Shown: positions 49,995-59,037, counted from the first letter of the stretch. The stretch is 64,000 nucleotides of DNA from Polyangiaceae bacterium (GCA_020633235.1 JACKEA010000001.1:62001-126000); one strand, 5' to 3'. Numbers and translations are program-made. The notes: generated from the letters alone by a model not told the origin.

Positions 49995-52973
49995 GTGTAC
50001 CAAATCGTCCGGCACGAGCAGTTCTCCGATTCCACGTTCCTGTGGGAAGTGTTCGCGCCGGACGTTGCGCGCGCTGCCCAGCCTGGCCAGTTCGTGATGC
50101 TGCGGCTGCACGAAGGTGGGGAGCGTATCCCGCTGACCATCGCGGATTTCGATCGGGGGCGCGGCACCATCACCATGGTGATCCAGGCGCTGGGCCGCTC
50201 CACGCACGAGATGCTGGACAAGTATCGGCAGGGCAGCTGGTTTCTGGACTTCGTCGGACCGCTGGGTATCGCCAGTCACGTCGGTGAGCCGGGGCACGTG
50301 GTGCTCGTGGGCGGCGGCTTGGGCGTCGCGCCCATCTTTCCGCAGGCGCGAGCCTTCAAGGAGGCGGGCTACCGCGTCACTTCCATCATCGGCTTCCGCA
50401 GCCAGCCGCTGGTGTTCTGGGAACAGCGCTTCCGTGAGATCAGCGACGAGGTCATCGTGTGCACGGACGACGGCAGCTACGGGCGCCCGGGCTTCGTGAC
50501 GGAGGCTCTGGCCGAGGTGATCACGCGTGATCCGGCGCCCGATCAGGTCATTGCCATTGGTCCGTTGCCGATGATGCGGGCCTGCGCCGACGTGACGCGC
50601 CCCGCCGGAGTCCACACCGTGGTGAGCCTGAACGCCATCATGGTCGATGGCACCGGCATGTGTGGCTCCTGCCGTGTGACCGTCGGTGGGGACATCCGTT
50701 TCGCCTGTGTGGATGGACCGGACTTCGACGCCCACGCCGTGGATTTCGACGAGCTCATGGTGCGTCAGCGTCGTTTCAAGTCCCAAGAGACGCGCGCTCA
50801 AACGGACTACGACCACGTCTGCAACCTGGAGCTCCAGCTGTTCCAAGAAGGCAAACGGAACTACAAGAAGATCAAGGCGATCCCGGCGACGGCGACGCCC
50901 ATGCCCACGCGCGACGCCCTGGAGCGCTCGCAGTCTTTTGCGGAGGTGAACCTGGGTTACGGTCAAGACGACGCGCTGCTAGAGGCCGAGCGCTGCATCC
51001 AGTGCGTACGCCCCACCTGCGTCGCCGGCTGTCCCGTCGGGATCGACATTCCCCGCTTCATCCGCCACGTCTTGGTGCGAGACCTTCCCGGCGCGCTCTC
51101 GGTGATCCACGAGAGCAACCTGTTTCCGTCCATCTGCGGTCGCGTGTGCCCGCAGGAGAGCCAGTGTGAGGCGCAGTGCATCCTGCACAAGAAGATGGAG
51201 CCCGTCGCGATTGGTCGCCTCGAGCGCTTCGTGGGGGATCACGCGCCCGAGCCCATCCCGGAGCCGGTGGCGAGAAACTCCGCGCTCGGAAAGGTTGCCA
51301 TCGTGGGCTCCGGACCTTCTGGGTTGGCCTGCGCGGGGGATCTCGCGCGCCAGGGCATCGAGGTGGTGGTGTACGAAGCGCTGCACGTCGTTGGCGGAGT
51401 GCTGCGCTACGGCATTCCGAGCTTTCGCCTACCGCGGGAATCGATCCAGAAGGAGATCCGCTCCCTCGAGCAGCTGGGGGTTCGCTTCGAGGTGAACAAG
51501 GTCGTGGGTAAGACCTTCACCTTGGAACAGCTCCTGGGCGAGATGGGCTTTTCGGCGGTGTTCGTCGGAACGGGCGCTGGCTATCCGATGTTCCTCGGCT
51601 TGCCGGGGGAGTCCGCGGGGCAGGTGCTGAGCGCGAACGAGTTTCTCACCCGCGTGAACTTGATGGGCGGCGACTCCTTCCCGCATCGAGACACGCCGGT
51701 GGAGCTGGGGGGCGACGTCGTCGTGATCGGTGCCGGCAACACGGCGATGGATTGCCTGCGTGTGGCCAAGCGCTTGGGCGCCAAGAACGTGCGCTGCGTC
51801 TATCGCCGCACGGAAGCTGAAGCGCCCGCGCGGATCGAGGAGCTCCGGCACGCCCGAGAAGAGGGCATCGAATTCTCGTTCCTCCACGGACCCACCGAGA
51901 TCCTCTTGGACGCCGATCAGAACGTGCGTGCGGTTCGCTGTCAGCGCATGGAGCTCGGCGAGCCCGACGACTCCGGTCGCCGCCGGCCGGTCCCGGTCGA
52001 AGGGGAGATCACGGAGTTTCCGGCCCAGACGGTGATCTACGCCCTGGGCACCCGCGCCAATCCCATCGTTCCTCGTTCCGCCAAGGACCTGGCCCTCAAC
52101 AAGTGGGGCTACATCGAGGCGGATCCGGTGAGCCAGGCCACGAGCATCCCCGGGGTGTTCGCCGGAGGGGACATCGTGACCGGAGGCGCCACCGTGATCC
52201 TCGCGCTGGGGGCGGGCCGGCGCGCCGCTCGGCACATGACGGCCTTCTTGCGCGACAAGCAGTGGCCCCCCGTCGCCACGGACGGCAGCCAGGACGAGCA
52301 TCCAGTGGGCGAAGGCAAGTGTCCGCGCTGCCATGGCGCCATCGAGCCCGGGGATCCGTACGTCTGCTGCGCCGGGGAGACCATCGTGTGGCAGTGCTTG
52401 GACTGTCACAAGGTGTACGAGGGCTTCGCCTTCCCCTACGGCCTATGCTCCGCCTGTGGGGGCAAGCTCACGCGAGAGCTCGAGGCCGGCCATTCCGACG
52501 ACGGCACCCGTCAGGCCGTGCGCGAGGCCATGGAGGTGGAGCTCGGAGGCCTGTCCTTCTACCAGCGTGGCGCGGAGACCTCTCGAGATCCCGAGCTGAA
52601 GGACCTCTTCGCTCGTTTGGCGGCGATGGAGCAGGAGCACCTGGGCCTCTTGGCCGCGCGCTATCACATTGCGCCCCTCGAGCTGGGCGCAGCGGATCTG
52701 GGTCCTCAGACGGCCGCGCTGTACGCGGGCTTCGATGGTCCCGTGGACGGCACGCTGGAGCTCTTGGAAGTGGCCGTGAAGCTGGAGCAGCGGGCACGGG
52801 ACTTCTTCGCCGCGCGCTCCGCCGGCCTCACCCGCGGGAGCACCGTGTGGCGCATGTATCGGGAGCTGGAAGCGGAGGAGCACGAGCACGTCGCCCTGCT
52901 GCAGACGGAGCTCGAGCGCCGCCGCGCGGGGCTTTCGGGGCTGCTCGGAGTCGCCGGTCCGCCCGCGATGTGA
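49995..52973 (+). CDS. NfnA-NfnB-rubredoxin-rubrerythrin fusion oxidoreductase
   Basis: 992 residues from a GTG. Residues 1-260 are NfnA-like: FAD-binding ferredoxin-reductase domain, NAD site VVLVGGGLGVAPIF, and a [2Fe-2S] site at C223, C226 and downstream FACVDGP. Residues 325-760 are NfnB/GltD-like: two [4Fe-4S] sites (CIQCVRPTCVAGCP near 335 and CGRVCPQESQCEAQC near 385), FAD site VAIVGSGPSGLACAG (434-448) and NADPH site VVVIGAGNTAMD (575-587). Residues 775-825 are a rubredoxin-like zinc/iron ribbon (CPRCHG ... CLDCHK ... CSACGG). Residues 840-978 are a ferritin-like di-iron domain with two ExxH pairs (EQEHLGLL, EEHEHVALL). Inferred: electron transfer from NAD(P)H/ferredoxin to peroxide reduction. 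Confidence 0.88.
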   Translation: MYQIVRHEQFSDSTFLWEVFAPDVARAAQPGQFVMLRLHEGGERIPLTIADFDRGRGTITMVIQALGRSTHEMLDKYRQGSWFLDFVGPLGIASHVGEPGHVVLVGGGLGVAPIFPQARAFKEAGYRVTSIIGFRSQPLVFWEQRFREISDEVIVCTDDGSYGRPGFVTEALAEVITRDPAPDQVIAIGPLPMMRACADVTRPAGVHTVVSLNAIMVDGTGMCGSCRVTVGGDIRFACVDGPDFDAHAVDFDELMVRQRRFKSQETRAQTDYDHVCNLELQLFQEGKRNYKKIKAIPATATPMPTRDALERSQSFAEVNLGYGQDDALLEAERCIQCVRPTCVAGCPVGIDIPRFIRHVLVRDLPGALSVIHESNLFPSICGRVCPQESQCEAQCILHKKMEPVAIGRLERFVGDHAPEPIPEPVARNSALGKVAIVGSGPSGLACAGDLARQGIEVVVYEALHVVGGVLRYGIPSFRLPRESIQKEIRSLEQLGVRFEVNKVVGKTFTLEQLLGEMGFSAVFVGTGAGYPMFLGLPGESAGQVLSANEFLTRVNLMGGDSFPHRDTPVELGGDVVVIGAGNTAMDCLRVAKRLGAKNVRCVYRRTEAEAPARIEELRHAREEGIEFSFLHGPTEILLDADQNVRAVRCQRMELGEPDDSGRRRPVPVEGEITEFPAQTVIYALGTRANPIVPRSAKDLALNKWGYIEADPVSQATSIPGVFAGGDIVTGGATVILALGAGRRAARHMTAFLRDKQWPPVATDGSQDEHPVGEGKCPRCHGAIEPGDPYVCCAGETIVWQCLDCHKVYEGFAFPYGLCSACGGKLTRELEAGHSDDGTRQAVREAMEVELGGLSFYQRGAETSRDPELKDLFARLAAMEQEHLGLLAARYHIAPLELGAADLGPQTAALYAGFDGPVDGTLELLEVAVKLEQRARDFFAARSAGLTRGSTVWRMYRELEAEEHEHVALLQTELERRRAGLSGLLGVAGPPAM

Positions 52974-52988
52974 CAGAGTGCGCCTCGG

Positions 52989-53528
52989 ATGCGCAAGCTT
53001 CACGAGATCGCCGCCGATCAGGACGAGGACCTCACCTCCCGCAGCGACATCAAGCGCGCGCGCAAGGTGAAGGAGGAAGCCCTCGCGCGGCTCGCCAAGG
53101 AGCTCGTGGGTCTCGGTGAGCGCACACTGGCCAAGCTGGAGCTACCGGAGGACGTGCTCGACCCCGTGGTGGACGCGCAGCGCATCCAAAGCCCCATCGC
53201 GCTGGAGCGCCAGCTGCGCGTCGTGCGTCGTGCCTTGCGGGACGCGAGCTGGCCGGAGATCCGTACCCGCCTCGATCATCTCTTGGAGCACGGGACGCTG
53301 CCCAAGGAGCGAGCAGCGAGCGGCGGCACTCACGAGCGGGAATGGGTGGTCCGTTTGATGGGCGAGGGTCAGCGCGCGCTGGAAGAGCTCATCGCCGATC
53401 ACCCCACGGCGGATCGCAAGCATTTGCGCCAACTGATCCGCAACGTGCAGACCAGCAACGTGCAGCGCAAGAAGCGGGCGGAAGAGAAGCTGGCGGCTGC
53501 GGTCCGCTTCCTCCTCGACCACGGTTGA
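52989..53528 (+). CDS. darP: Ribosome-biogenesis factor DarP (YjgA)
   Basis: 179 residues. Helical throughout: SRSDIKRARKVKEEALARLA ... LVGLGERTLAKLELPEDVLD ... AQRIQSPIALERQLRVVRR and HPTADRKHLRQLIRNVQTSN match DarP/YjgA (family: SKSEIKR...LG, ...R.RQL..I.K.LR, HPHADRQ.LRQLIRNAQ). It helps late 50S maturation by placing the A-loop. It begins 15 bases after the fusion gene and may be co-transcribed. Motif match is strong. Confidence 0.88.
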   Translation: MRKLHEIAADQDEDLTSRSDIKRARKVKEEALARLAKELVGLGERTLAKLELPEDVLDPVVDAQRIQSPIALERQLRVVRRALRDASWPEIRTRLDHLLEHGTLPKERAASGGTHEREWVVRLMGEGQRALEELIADHPTADRKHLRQLIRNVQTSNVQRKKRAEEKLAAAVRFLLDHG

Positions 53529-53540
53529 TCGTCTTCTGTT

Positions 53541-53560
53541 GTTGGTCCGCCGCGGAAACC
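53541..53560 (-). repeat. Dispersed repeat copy 3
   Basis: GTTGGTCCGCCGCGGAAACC starts 12 bases after the darP stop, the same distance as copy 1 from its upstream gene stop. Core shared with copies at 19611, 24055 and 59760. Confidence 0.5.
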
Positions 53561-53565
53561 ACGCG

Positions 53566-54840
53566 TCAGAAACAGGGGGGTGGTTTGCAGGAACAGTAAT
53601 TGCCGGCGCACTGACCACCGGCGCACGGGCACTGGCCCTGGAGGCCACAGCTGGCCGAGCATTGCACTTGGCCGCCGCAGCCATCCGACGCGGTGCCGGC
53701 GCACTGGTTCGAGGGGCACGGGTTCGTGTTGGGCACGCAGCTGCAGGTTCCGTTCACGCAGGTGTTGGGCGCGGAGCAGGTACCGCAGTTGAGGGTGCCG
53801 CCGCAGCCGTTCGAGATCGTCCCGCAGCTCTTGCCCTGGGCGGCGCAGGTGGTCGGCACGCAGGTGCAGACACCGCCGCTGCACACGTCCGGCGCAGAGC
53901 ACGTGCCGCAGTTCAGGGTCCCGCCGCAGGCGTCGGAGATGGATCCGCAGTTCTTGCCCTGGGCGGCGCAGGTGGTCTTGGTGCAGCCGCAGACGTTGGC
54001 CGTGCCACCGCCGCCGCAGGTGTCCGGGGCCGTGCAGCTGCCGCAGTTCAGCGTCTTGCCGCAGCCGTCGGAGATGGTGCCGCAGTTCTTGCCCTTGGCG
54101 GCGCACGTGGTCGGTGTGCAGGGGGCCGTGCCGCACTTGTTCGCGCCGCCGCCGCCGCACACTTCGTTCCCGGTGCAGGTGCCGCAGTTGGTGGTTCCGC
54201 CGCAGCCGTCGGAGATGGTGCCACAGTCCGCGCCCACGTCCGCGCAGGTGGTCTTGGTGCAGCCGCACTGGTTGTTGGTGCAGATTTCCGGAAGCTGACA
54301 GGTGCCGCACACGATGTTGTTGCCGCAGCCGTCGGAGATGGTGCCGCAGGCAGCGCCCTGGTCCGCACACGTCTTGGGCGTACAGCCGCAGGCGTTGTCC
54401 GCGCCGCCACCGCCGCAGGTCTCGGGCGCCGTGCAGGTGCCGCAGTCGAGGATCGTGCCGCAACCGTCCGAGATGGCTCCGCAGGTGGCGGCCAGCTCCT
54501 TGCACGTGCGCGGTACGCAGGGCGTGCTTCCGCACTTGTTGGGTCCGTCGCCGCCGCAGAACAGACTGGCGTCGCAGGCGCCGCAATCCAGAACGCCGCC
54601 GCAACCATCGGGAATGTCGCCGCACTCGGCGCCCTGTGCAGCGCACGTCTTCGGGGTGCAGCTGCTTGCGTCGCTGCCGCTGTCACTCTGGGTGCTGGAA
54701 TCCGGAATCGTGCCGGCGTCCATGGAGGCTTTGCCGCCCTTGAGGTCGTCGAGGGAAGTGAGGCTGCACGACGCGGCGCTGACGATGGTCCAAGCGGCCG
54801 CCAAGCCCATCGCCAGCACGCCCTTCGAGATCCGGCCCAT
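53566..54840 (-). CDS. Cys-rich repeat lipoprotein
   Basis: 424 residues from the ATG at 54840. Signal with ASC at about residue 25, a Ser/Asp linker, then seven similar units of 42-47 residues plus a divergent eighth. Each unit reads C-x-P-x-TCAAQGKNCGTISDGCGGTLNCGTC and ends in GGGG..CG; six to eight Cys per unit suggest a chain of disulphide-bonded mini-domains. Such proteins are frequent in myxobacteria and sometimes mislabelled as tryptophan synthase alpha chain. Likely a long surface stalk. TAGCAT lies six bases before the ATG. Confidence 0.7.
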   Translation of the reverse strand: MGRISKGVLAMGLAAAWTIVSAASCSLTSLDDLKGGKASMDAGTIPDSSTQSDSGSDASSCTPKTCAAQGAECGDIPDGCGGVLDCGACDASLFCGGDGPNKCGSTPCVPRTCKELAATCGAISDGCGTILDCGTCTAPETCGGGGADNACGCTPKTCADQGAACGTISDGCGNNIVCGTCQLPEICTNNQCGCTKTTCADVGADCGTISDGCGGTTNCGTCTGNEVCGGGGANKCGTAPCTPTTCAAKGKNCGTISDGCGKTLNCGSCTAPDTCGGGGTANVCGCTKTTCAAQGKNCGSISDACGGTLNCGTCSAPDVCSGGVCTCVPTTCAAQGKSCGTISNGCGGTLNCGTCSAPNTCVNGTCSCVPNTNPCPSNQCAGTASDGCGGQVQCSASCGLQGQCPCAGGQCAGNYCSCKPPPCF

Positions 54841-54846
54841 GTTTCA

Positions 54847-54852
54847 ATGCTA
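54847..54852 (-). promoter_or_regulatory. Candidate -10 hexamer for a leaderless transcript
   Basis: TAGCAT on the minus strand ends six bases before the ATG at 54840. Confidence 0.35.
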
Positions 54853-54887
54853 CGCGGGCGCCGCCACGGAGGCCAGGTGGATCGCCG

Positions 54888-55793
54888 TCAGGGTCCCGAC
54901 GATTGCCCGGAGCACAGTGAGGCCGAGGCGATCTGATCCACCACGCAGATCCCGCTCTTGCAGCGGCTCGACGCGCACTCCGTGGCCTCGCCGCAGGCCG
55001 CTCCGTTGGCCTTGGCAGCCTGACACGTGCCGTTCGCGTCGCAGTACGAGCTCTCGGGGCACTGATAGCCACCGCCGCAGGGCTCGCCGACCTTCGGCGT
55101 GGCCACGCAAACGCTGCCGTCGCAGTAGGCGCCGGCCACGCAGCCCTCGTAGCTGCAGGGTTCACCGATGGCCGGCAGCGGCTTGCAGGTCCCGTTGCAA
55201 TACAGACCGTCGTTCGTGTAGCAGGCCGCGGTGCCGGACCCGGAGCTGGTCCCGCCGGTGCACCCCGAGCTCGTGCCGTGCTCCGTACACGTCATGCTGC
55301 ACGCGTCTCCGGCCGTGCCGCGCGGCTCGGTCACGCACGCCCCCTGGTCGCAGTAGGCGTTTCCGCCGGCAGGCGCGGCGCATTCGACGCTCTTCTGGCA
55401 GGCGGCGCCCGCGGGGAGCTTGCCCACCAGCACCAAATCGCACTGCTCCAGGCCGTCCAGATCCACGGCCCCGCACGAGCGCACCAGATCCGAGATCGCT
55501 GCGACGCATTTGCCCGCGGCCACGGCGTCGTAGTCGACATTGGGATTGCCGAGCGCGTAGCTGGCGGACAGATCGGAGTTTCCGAGCGCCTTGCACGCGG
55601 CTGGATCGTAGGGAAACCCAGCGCTCTGGCAGCACGGGCCGACGTTGTCGCAGACGGCGCTCACCACTCGCTCGACGAACTGATCCGCCGGCACTGGCTG
55701 TGCGCCGTCGCTTGTGGTGGATCCGCTACACCCGGATCCCAGGGCCACACCCAACAGACCGACCGAGGCAAAAAGAACGGAGTTCCGAAGCAT
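54888..55793 (-). CDS. Cys-rich secreted lipoprotein
   Basis: 301 residues. Lipobox GSGC, then a helical N-terminal part (ADQFVERVVSAVCDNVGPCC) and a C-terminal string of small knots (GEPCSYEGCVAGAYCDGSVC, GEPCGGGYQCPESSYCDANG, GAACGEATECASSRCKSGIC) with Dickkopf/EB-like spacing. Good SD (GGAGG). Common type in Polyangiales; function unknown. The BASS transporter gene is 33 bases upstream on the same strand. Confidence 0.65.
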   Translation of the reverse strand: MLRNSVLFASVGLLGVALGSGCSGSTTSDGAQPVPADQFVERVVSAVCDNVGPCCQSAGFPYDPAACKALGNSDLSASYALGNPNVDYDAVAAGKCVAAISDLVRSCGAVDLDGLEQCDLVLVGKLPAGAACQKSVECAAPAGGNAYCDQGACVTEPRGTAGDACSMTCTEHGTSSGCTGGTSSGSGTAACYTNDGLYCNGTCKPLPAIGEPCSYEGCVAGAYCDGSVCVATPKVGEPCGGGYQCPESSYCDANGTCQAAKANGAACGEATECASSRCKSGICVVDQIASASLCSGQSSGP

Positions 55794-55826
55794 GCACTAC
55801 CTCCGAGCCAGCTGACCAAGCAATGG

Positions 55827-56720
55827 TCATACCGGTCGGCGTGACCAGTAGCTGGAGAGCGTGAGTCCGGACACCAAGTGCCACACCCCCCACCACGCCG
55901 CCACGATGGCCATGCCACCCAGCCCGTGGAAATAGCTGAAGATGAGCACCAACCCGAGGGCCGAGTTCTGTATCCCGACCTCGATCGAGATCGCCCGGGC
56001 GTCGTAGCGCGAAGCGCGCAGCAGTCGTGCCGAGCCGTACCCCAAGCTCAGGCCGAGCGCGTTGTGAGCGGCCACGGCGAGCGCCACGTAGCCCACGTAG
56101 TGCAGGAAGTAGGTCCAGTTCGCCGCCAACGCGCCGACGATGAACAGGCTGAAGGCCACCAGCGAGAAGATCTTCATGGGCCGCCTCAGTCGCTCGGCCC
56201 AGCGTGGGCGTCGCGACGCCACGGCCATCCCCAGCAGCAGCGGGATGCCGAGGATCATGAAGACGGTGAGCAACAGTGAAATCGGATCGAGGTGAACCTC
56301 CTCCAGCACGGCCCGGGTGGACGGGTGCAGCGCTCCCCAGAACGAGAGATTCAGGGGGGTCATCACGATGGCCAGCACGGTAGAGACCGCCGTCATGCTC
56401 ACCGACAGCGCCGCATTTCCCTTGGCGTGATGGGTGAAGAAGTTGCTCATGTTGCCGCCCGGGCACGCGGCGACCAAGATCATGCCCAGCGCGACGCTGG
56501 GTCGCGGCGAGATGACGCGAGTGAGCAGGAACGTGAAGGCAGGCAACAGCAGGAACTGCGCCGTCAGGCCAATCAGCGGCCCCTTGGGGCTCCTGAGCAC
56601 GCGCCGGAAGTCTTCCCCCCGGATGTCGAGGGCGACCCCGAACATCACGAAGCCCAGCACCACGTTCAGCGCCACCAGGCTGCTCGGACTGAAGTTCAAT
56701 CGGACTTGATCGATGTCCAA
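55827..56720 (-). CDS. Bile acid:sodium symporter (BASS) family transporter
   Basis: 297 residues from a TTG at 56720 with GGGAG five bases upstream; a GTG at 56741 is an alternative. Ten hydrophobic spans. The two Na-site regions read MILVAACPGGNMSNFFTHHA and SIEVGIQNSALGLVLIF, which are the BASS/NTCP signatures. Transports a carboxylate (bile acid, pantoate, pyruvate-like) with sodium. The direction and substrate are unknown. The Cys-rich lipoprotein gene follows. Confidence 0.88.
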   Translation of the reverse strand: MDIDQVRLNFSPSSLVALNVVLGFVMFGVALDIRGEDFRRVLRSPKGPLIGLTAQFLLLPAFTFLLTRVISPRPSVALGMILVAACPGGNMSNFFTHHAKGNAALSVSMTAVSTVLAIVMTPLNLSFWGALHPSTRAVLEEVHLDPISLLLTVFMILGIPLLLGMAVASRRPRWAERLRRPMKIFSLVAFSLFIVGALAANWTYFLHYVGYVALAVAAHNALGLSLGYGSARLLRASRYDARAISIEVGIQNSALGLVLIFSYFHGLGGMAIVAAWWGVWHLVSGLTLSSYWSRRPV

Positions 56721-56820
56721 ACCGGCTCCCGCACGCTCCACCGTAGACCGACCCCGCGCGCCGACCAAGGCTTCGCGACTTTTCGTGATCGCAGCGGCTC
56801 GCCGCGGCCATGGGGAGGGG

Positions 56821-57234
56821 ATGGCATCCGTGCTGCTGCGCCTGCTCGCCGCCTCCTTGGCGTTCACGCTCACGGGTTGCACCGCCGGGCTCGGCGCCGG
56901 AGCCGCCGTGGTGGTCGGCGGCGCGGGGGTCTTCGCCTTCGATTGTTCGGACCACGTGGTGCTTTCGGTGCGCGATCACTCGGGCGCGGAGCGCTGCGGC
57001 GTGCCGCTGATTGCCCGGCAGGGAGATCGCGAGCGCTCGCTCCATAGCTGCGAGCAGTCCCCGCTGGCGGAAGGCACGTGGACCGTGACCGCGGCGCCCG
57101 GCTCCGGCTACGTGCTGAAAGAGCAAGTGACGTTGCCGCACCGCGACGGGTGCGACCGCGTCGTGTACAGCGTGGAGCTGACGGAAAGCGCCGAGCGAAA
57201 CTTCAGCGCGACGGCAGCTGGCCGCAGCTGGTGA
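56821..57234 (+). CDS. Small lipoprotein with carboxypeptidase-regulatory-like fold
   Basis: 137 residues from the ATG at 56821, SD GGGGAGGGG. Lipobox LTGC at about residue 20, a short hydrophobic Gly/Ala segment, then a beta-rich region with three Cys (VLSVRDHSGAERCGVPLIAR, GTWTVTAAPGSGYVLKE) like a CarboxypepD_reg or Ig-like domain. Function unknown. No operon partner. Confidence 0.55.
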   Translation: MASVLLRLLAASLAFTLTGCTAGLGAGAAVVVGGAGVFAFDCSDHVVLSVRDHSGAERCGVPLIARQGDRERSLHSCEQSPLAEGTWTVTAAPGSGYVLKEQVTLPHRDGCDRVVYSVELTESAERNFSATAAGRSW

Positions 57235-57301
57235 GCGCGCGGTTCCGCGCCGCCGCGACAAACCCAACAAAAGATCGTGATGGGTGGAGATAGCTGTGCT
57301 C

Positions 57302-57307
57302 TAGATT
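57302..57307 (+). promoter_or_regulatory. Candidate -10 hexamer for a leaderless transcript
   Basis: TAGATT ends six bases before the ATG at 57314. Confidence 0.35.
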
Positions 57308-57313
57308 CGCCTC

Positions 57314-57811
57314 ATGAAGTGGCTCGGCGTGGTGGCTCTTCCGCTGTTGGTGGTGGCATGCGGCAGCTCGGATGACTCCTCGGGTGGTGGCAGCGGCGGC
57401 CACCCATCGGACGGAGGCTCGACGGACACGGGAGCGGACGTCGTCGCGGACACGTCCCCGCTGCTGGAGGCGGGGGATGCTCCCATCGTGGACGTGCTGG
57501 TGAAGCCGGACGTGGAAGACGCGGGCGCGTGCACGCTGACCAAGCCCTATTCCAGTCAGAATGCTGCCTGCAACGCGTGTGCGGAGCAGCACTGCTGCTC
57601 ACAGGTCAATGCCTGCACCGCCGATGCAGAGTGCGACGACAGCTACGTGAACTGCATCTTGGCCTGCGCGCTGCTTCCTGAAGACGGCGGCGCAGATGCG
57701 GGCATCGATCCATGTCTGGCGGACTGCGAAAGCCAGTATCCGAAGGGCAAGGCGGAGTTCGACGCGGCCATCGGCTGCGCCGACACGCAGTGCAGCGTCG
57801 AGTGCCAATAG
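57314..57811 (+). CDS. Small Cys-rich lipoprotein
   Basis: 165 residues. Lipobox VVAC, a Ser/Gly/Asp linker (residues 18-75), then a domain of about 90 residues with twelve Cys (NAACNACAEQHCCSQVNACT, CDDSYVNCILACALLP, CLADCESQYP, CADTQCSVEC). This four-helix Cys-rich pattern is frequent among myxobacterial lipoproteins. A VOC gene starts eight bases after its stop with its SD inside the gap, so they form an operon. Confidence 0.65.
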   Translation: MKWLGVVALPLLVVACGSSDDSSGGGSGGHPSDGGSTDTGADVVADTSPLLEAGDAPIVDVLVKPDVEDAGACTLTKPYSSQNAACNACAEQHCCSQVNACTADAECDDSYVNCILACALLPEDGGADAGIDPCLADCESQYPKGKAEFDAAIGCADTQCSVECQ

Positions 57812-57819
57812 GAGGAGCC

Positions 57820-58215
57820 ATGATCGACCACATGAGCATTCGCGTTTCCGACTACGAAAAGAGCAAGGCCTTCTACGTTTCTGCGTTGGCGCCGCTCGGC
57901 TACGTGGTGGTGATGGAATTTCACCGTACGGAGATCCCGAGCCTGCCCACGGCGCACGTGCTTGGCCTCGGTGCCGGCGGAAAACCCGATTTCTGGCTGA
58001 GCCCCGCGGACGGTCCGGTGCAGCCCACGCATGTCGCGTTTCGCGCGGATGACCGCAGGACGGTGGACGCGTTCTACGAGGCTGCCAGCGCGGCGGGCGG
58101 CAAGGACAACGGCAAGCCCGGCCTCCGCGAGATGTACCACCCGAGCTACTACGGCGCGTTCGTGCTCGATCCCGACGGCTACAACATCGAAGCCGTGTGT
58201 CACACGCCGGAGTAG
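57820..58215 (+). CDS. VOC-superfamily (glyoxalase-like) protein
   Basis: 131 residues from the ATG at 57820, SD GGAGGAG. Two beta-alpha-beta-beta-beta modules: MIDHMSIRVSDYEKSKAFYV and THVAFRADDRRTVDAFYEAA. Metal-site residues likely His in IDHMS, His in THVAF and Glu in YNIEAV. DPDGYNIEAV is the common VOC end. Probably a small-molecule isomerase, dioxygenase or antibiotic-binding protein; substrate not predictable. Confidence 0.85.
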   Translation: MIDHMSIRVSDYEKSKAFYVSALAPLGYVVVMEFHRTEIPSLPTAHVLGLGAGGKPDFWLSPADGPVQPTHVAFRADDRRTVDAFYEAASAAGGKDNGKPGLREMYHPSYYGAFVLDPDGYNIEAVCHTPE

Positions 58216-58216
58216 A

Positions 58217-58918
58217 TCACTTCTGCACGGCGGCGCAGCCGAGGAACGCGCCGCCGCCGCAGGCACAGTCGCACGGCTCCTTGCCCGGGCATTGGTAGTC
58301 GCACTCGCACAAGCAAGTGTCGGTCAGGGCTTGGCAGTCGCTGCGGTCGAAGCACTCGCAGGCGTCCAAGCCGTCGCACGGGGGCAGGGTGCAGTTCGCC
58401 GTGCTCACGCTCCAGGTGCCGCCGTCGCACTGTGCGACGACGTGGGGCGAACCGTCAGAGCACTTGGCGTAGGTGCAATATTGATACGGGCTGGCGCAGG
58501 GATCGCTCGAGCCGCACGCGGTGCCGGCCACGGGGGGATCGTAGGGACAAGGATCCGGCGGCGGCGGGTTGCAGCTGCTGGCGTAGGCCTGCCACTTGTC
58601 GTCGACGCAGCTGGCTTGCCACGCGGGGCAGCACACCCCCTGGTCGTAGCTGCAGATCATTCCGCTTGCGCCCTTGCAGCTGTCACCGTTCGTCGGGAAC
58701 GATGCCGGGCACTGGGGCGAGTTGCCGCCGGTGCCGCCGCTACCGCTCACGGCGCCGAAGCCGCCGCTGTTGCCGGACCCTCCAGAGCCGCTGACGGCGC
58801 CCGAACCCCCGGTGTTTCCGGAGCCTCCAGTGCCGCCGTCGCTCGCGGTGCTGCCGCCGCAGGCGGCCAAGGCGGAGGCGACGGTGACGACGAACGGAAC
58901 GCTGAGCTTACGCGACAA
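58217..58918 (-). CDS. Gly-linker Cys-rich lipoprotein (TTG start)
   Basis: 233 residues from a TTG at 58918, preceded by AAGGAG. Lipobox ALAAC; linker of GGSG/NTGGSG units (residues 20-70). The C-terminal region is rich in Cys and Pro (CSYDQGVCCPAW, CPYDPPVAGTACGSS, CECFDRSDCQALTDTCLCEC), ending in the metal-binding-like CDCACGGG. Predicted surface lipoprotein. It ends two bases from the VOC stop, convergently. Confidence 0.65.
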   Translation of the reverse strand: MSRKLSVPFVVTVASALAACGGSTASDGGTGGSGNTGGSGAVSGSGGSGNSGGFGAVSGSGGTGGNSPQCPASFPTNGDSCKGASGMICSYDQGVCCPAWQASCVDDKWQAYASSCNPPPPDPCPYDPPVAGTACGSSDPCASPYQYCTYAKCSDGSPHVVAQCDGGTWSVSTANCTLPPCDGLDACECFDRSDCQALTDTCLCECDYQCPGKEPCDCACGGGAFLGCAAVQK

Positions 58919-59037
58919 GGGGTGCTCCTTCGATGCGGCACAGGCTGTGCCAGAAACGACTTCTCGATCCGGGGGTGGACGCCTCCTGGCGCCTCCTCGG
59001 GCCCATCCAGCCGAAGCTTCAGCAACCTCCGTACCAT

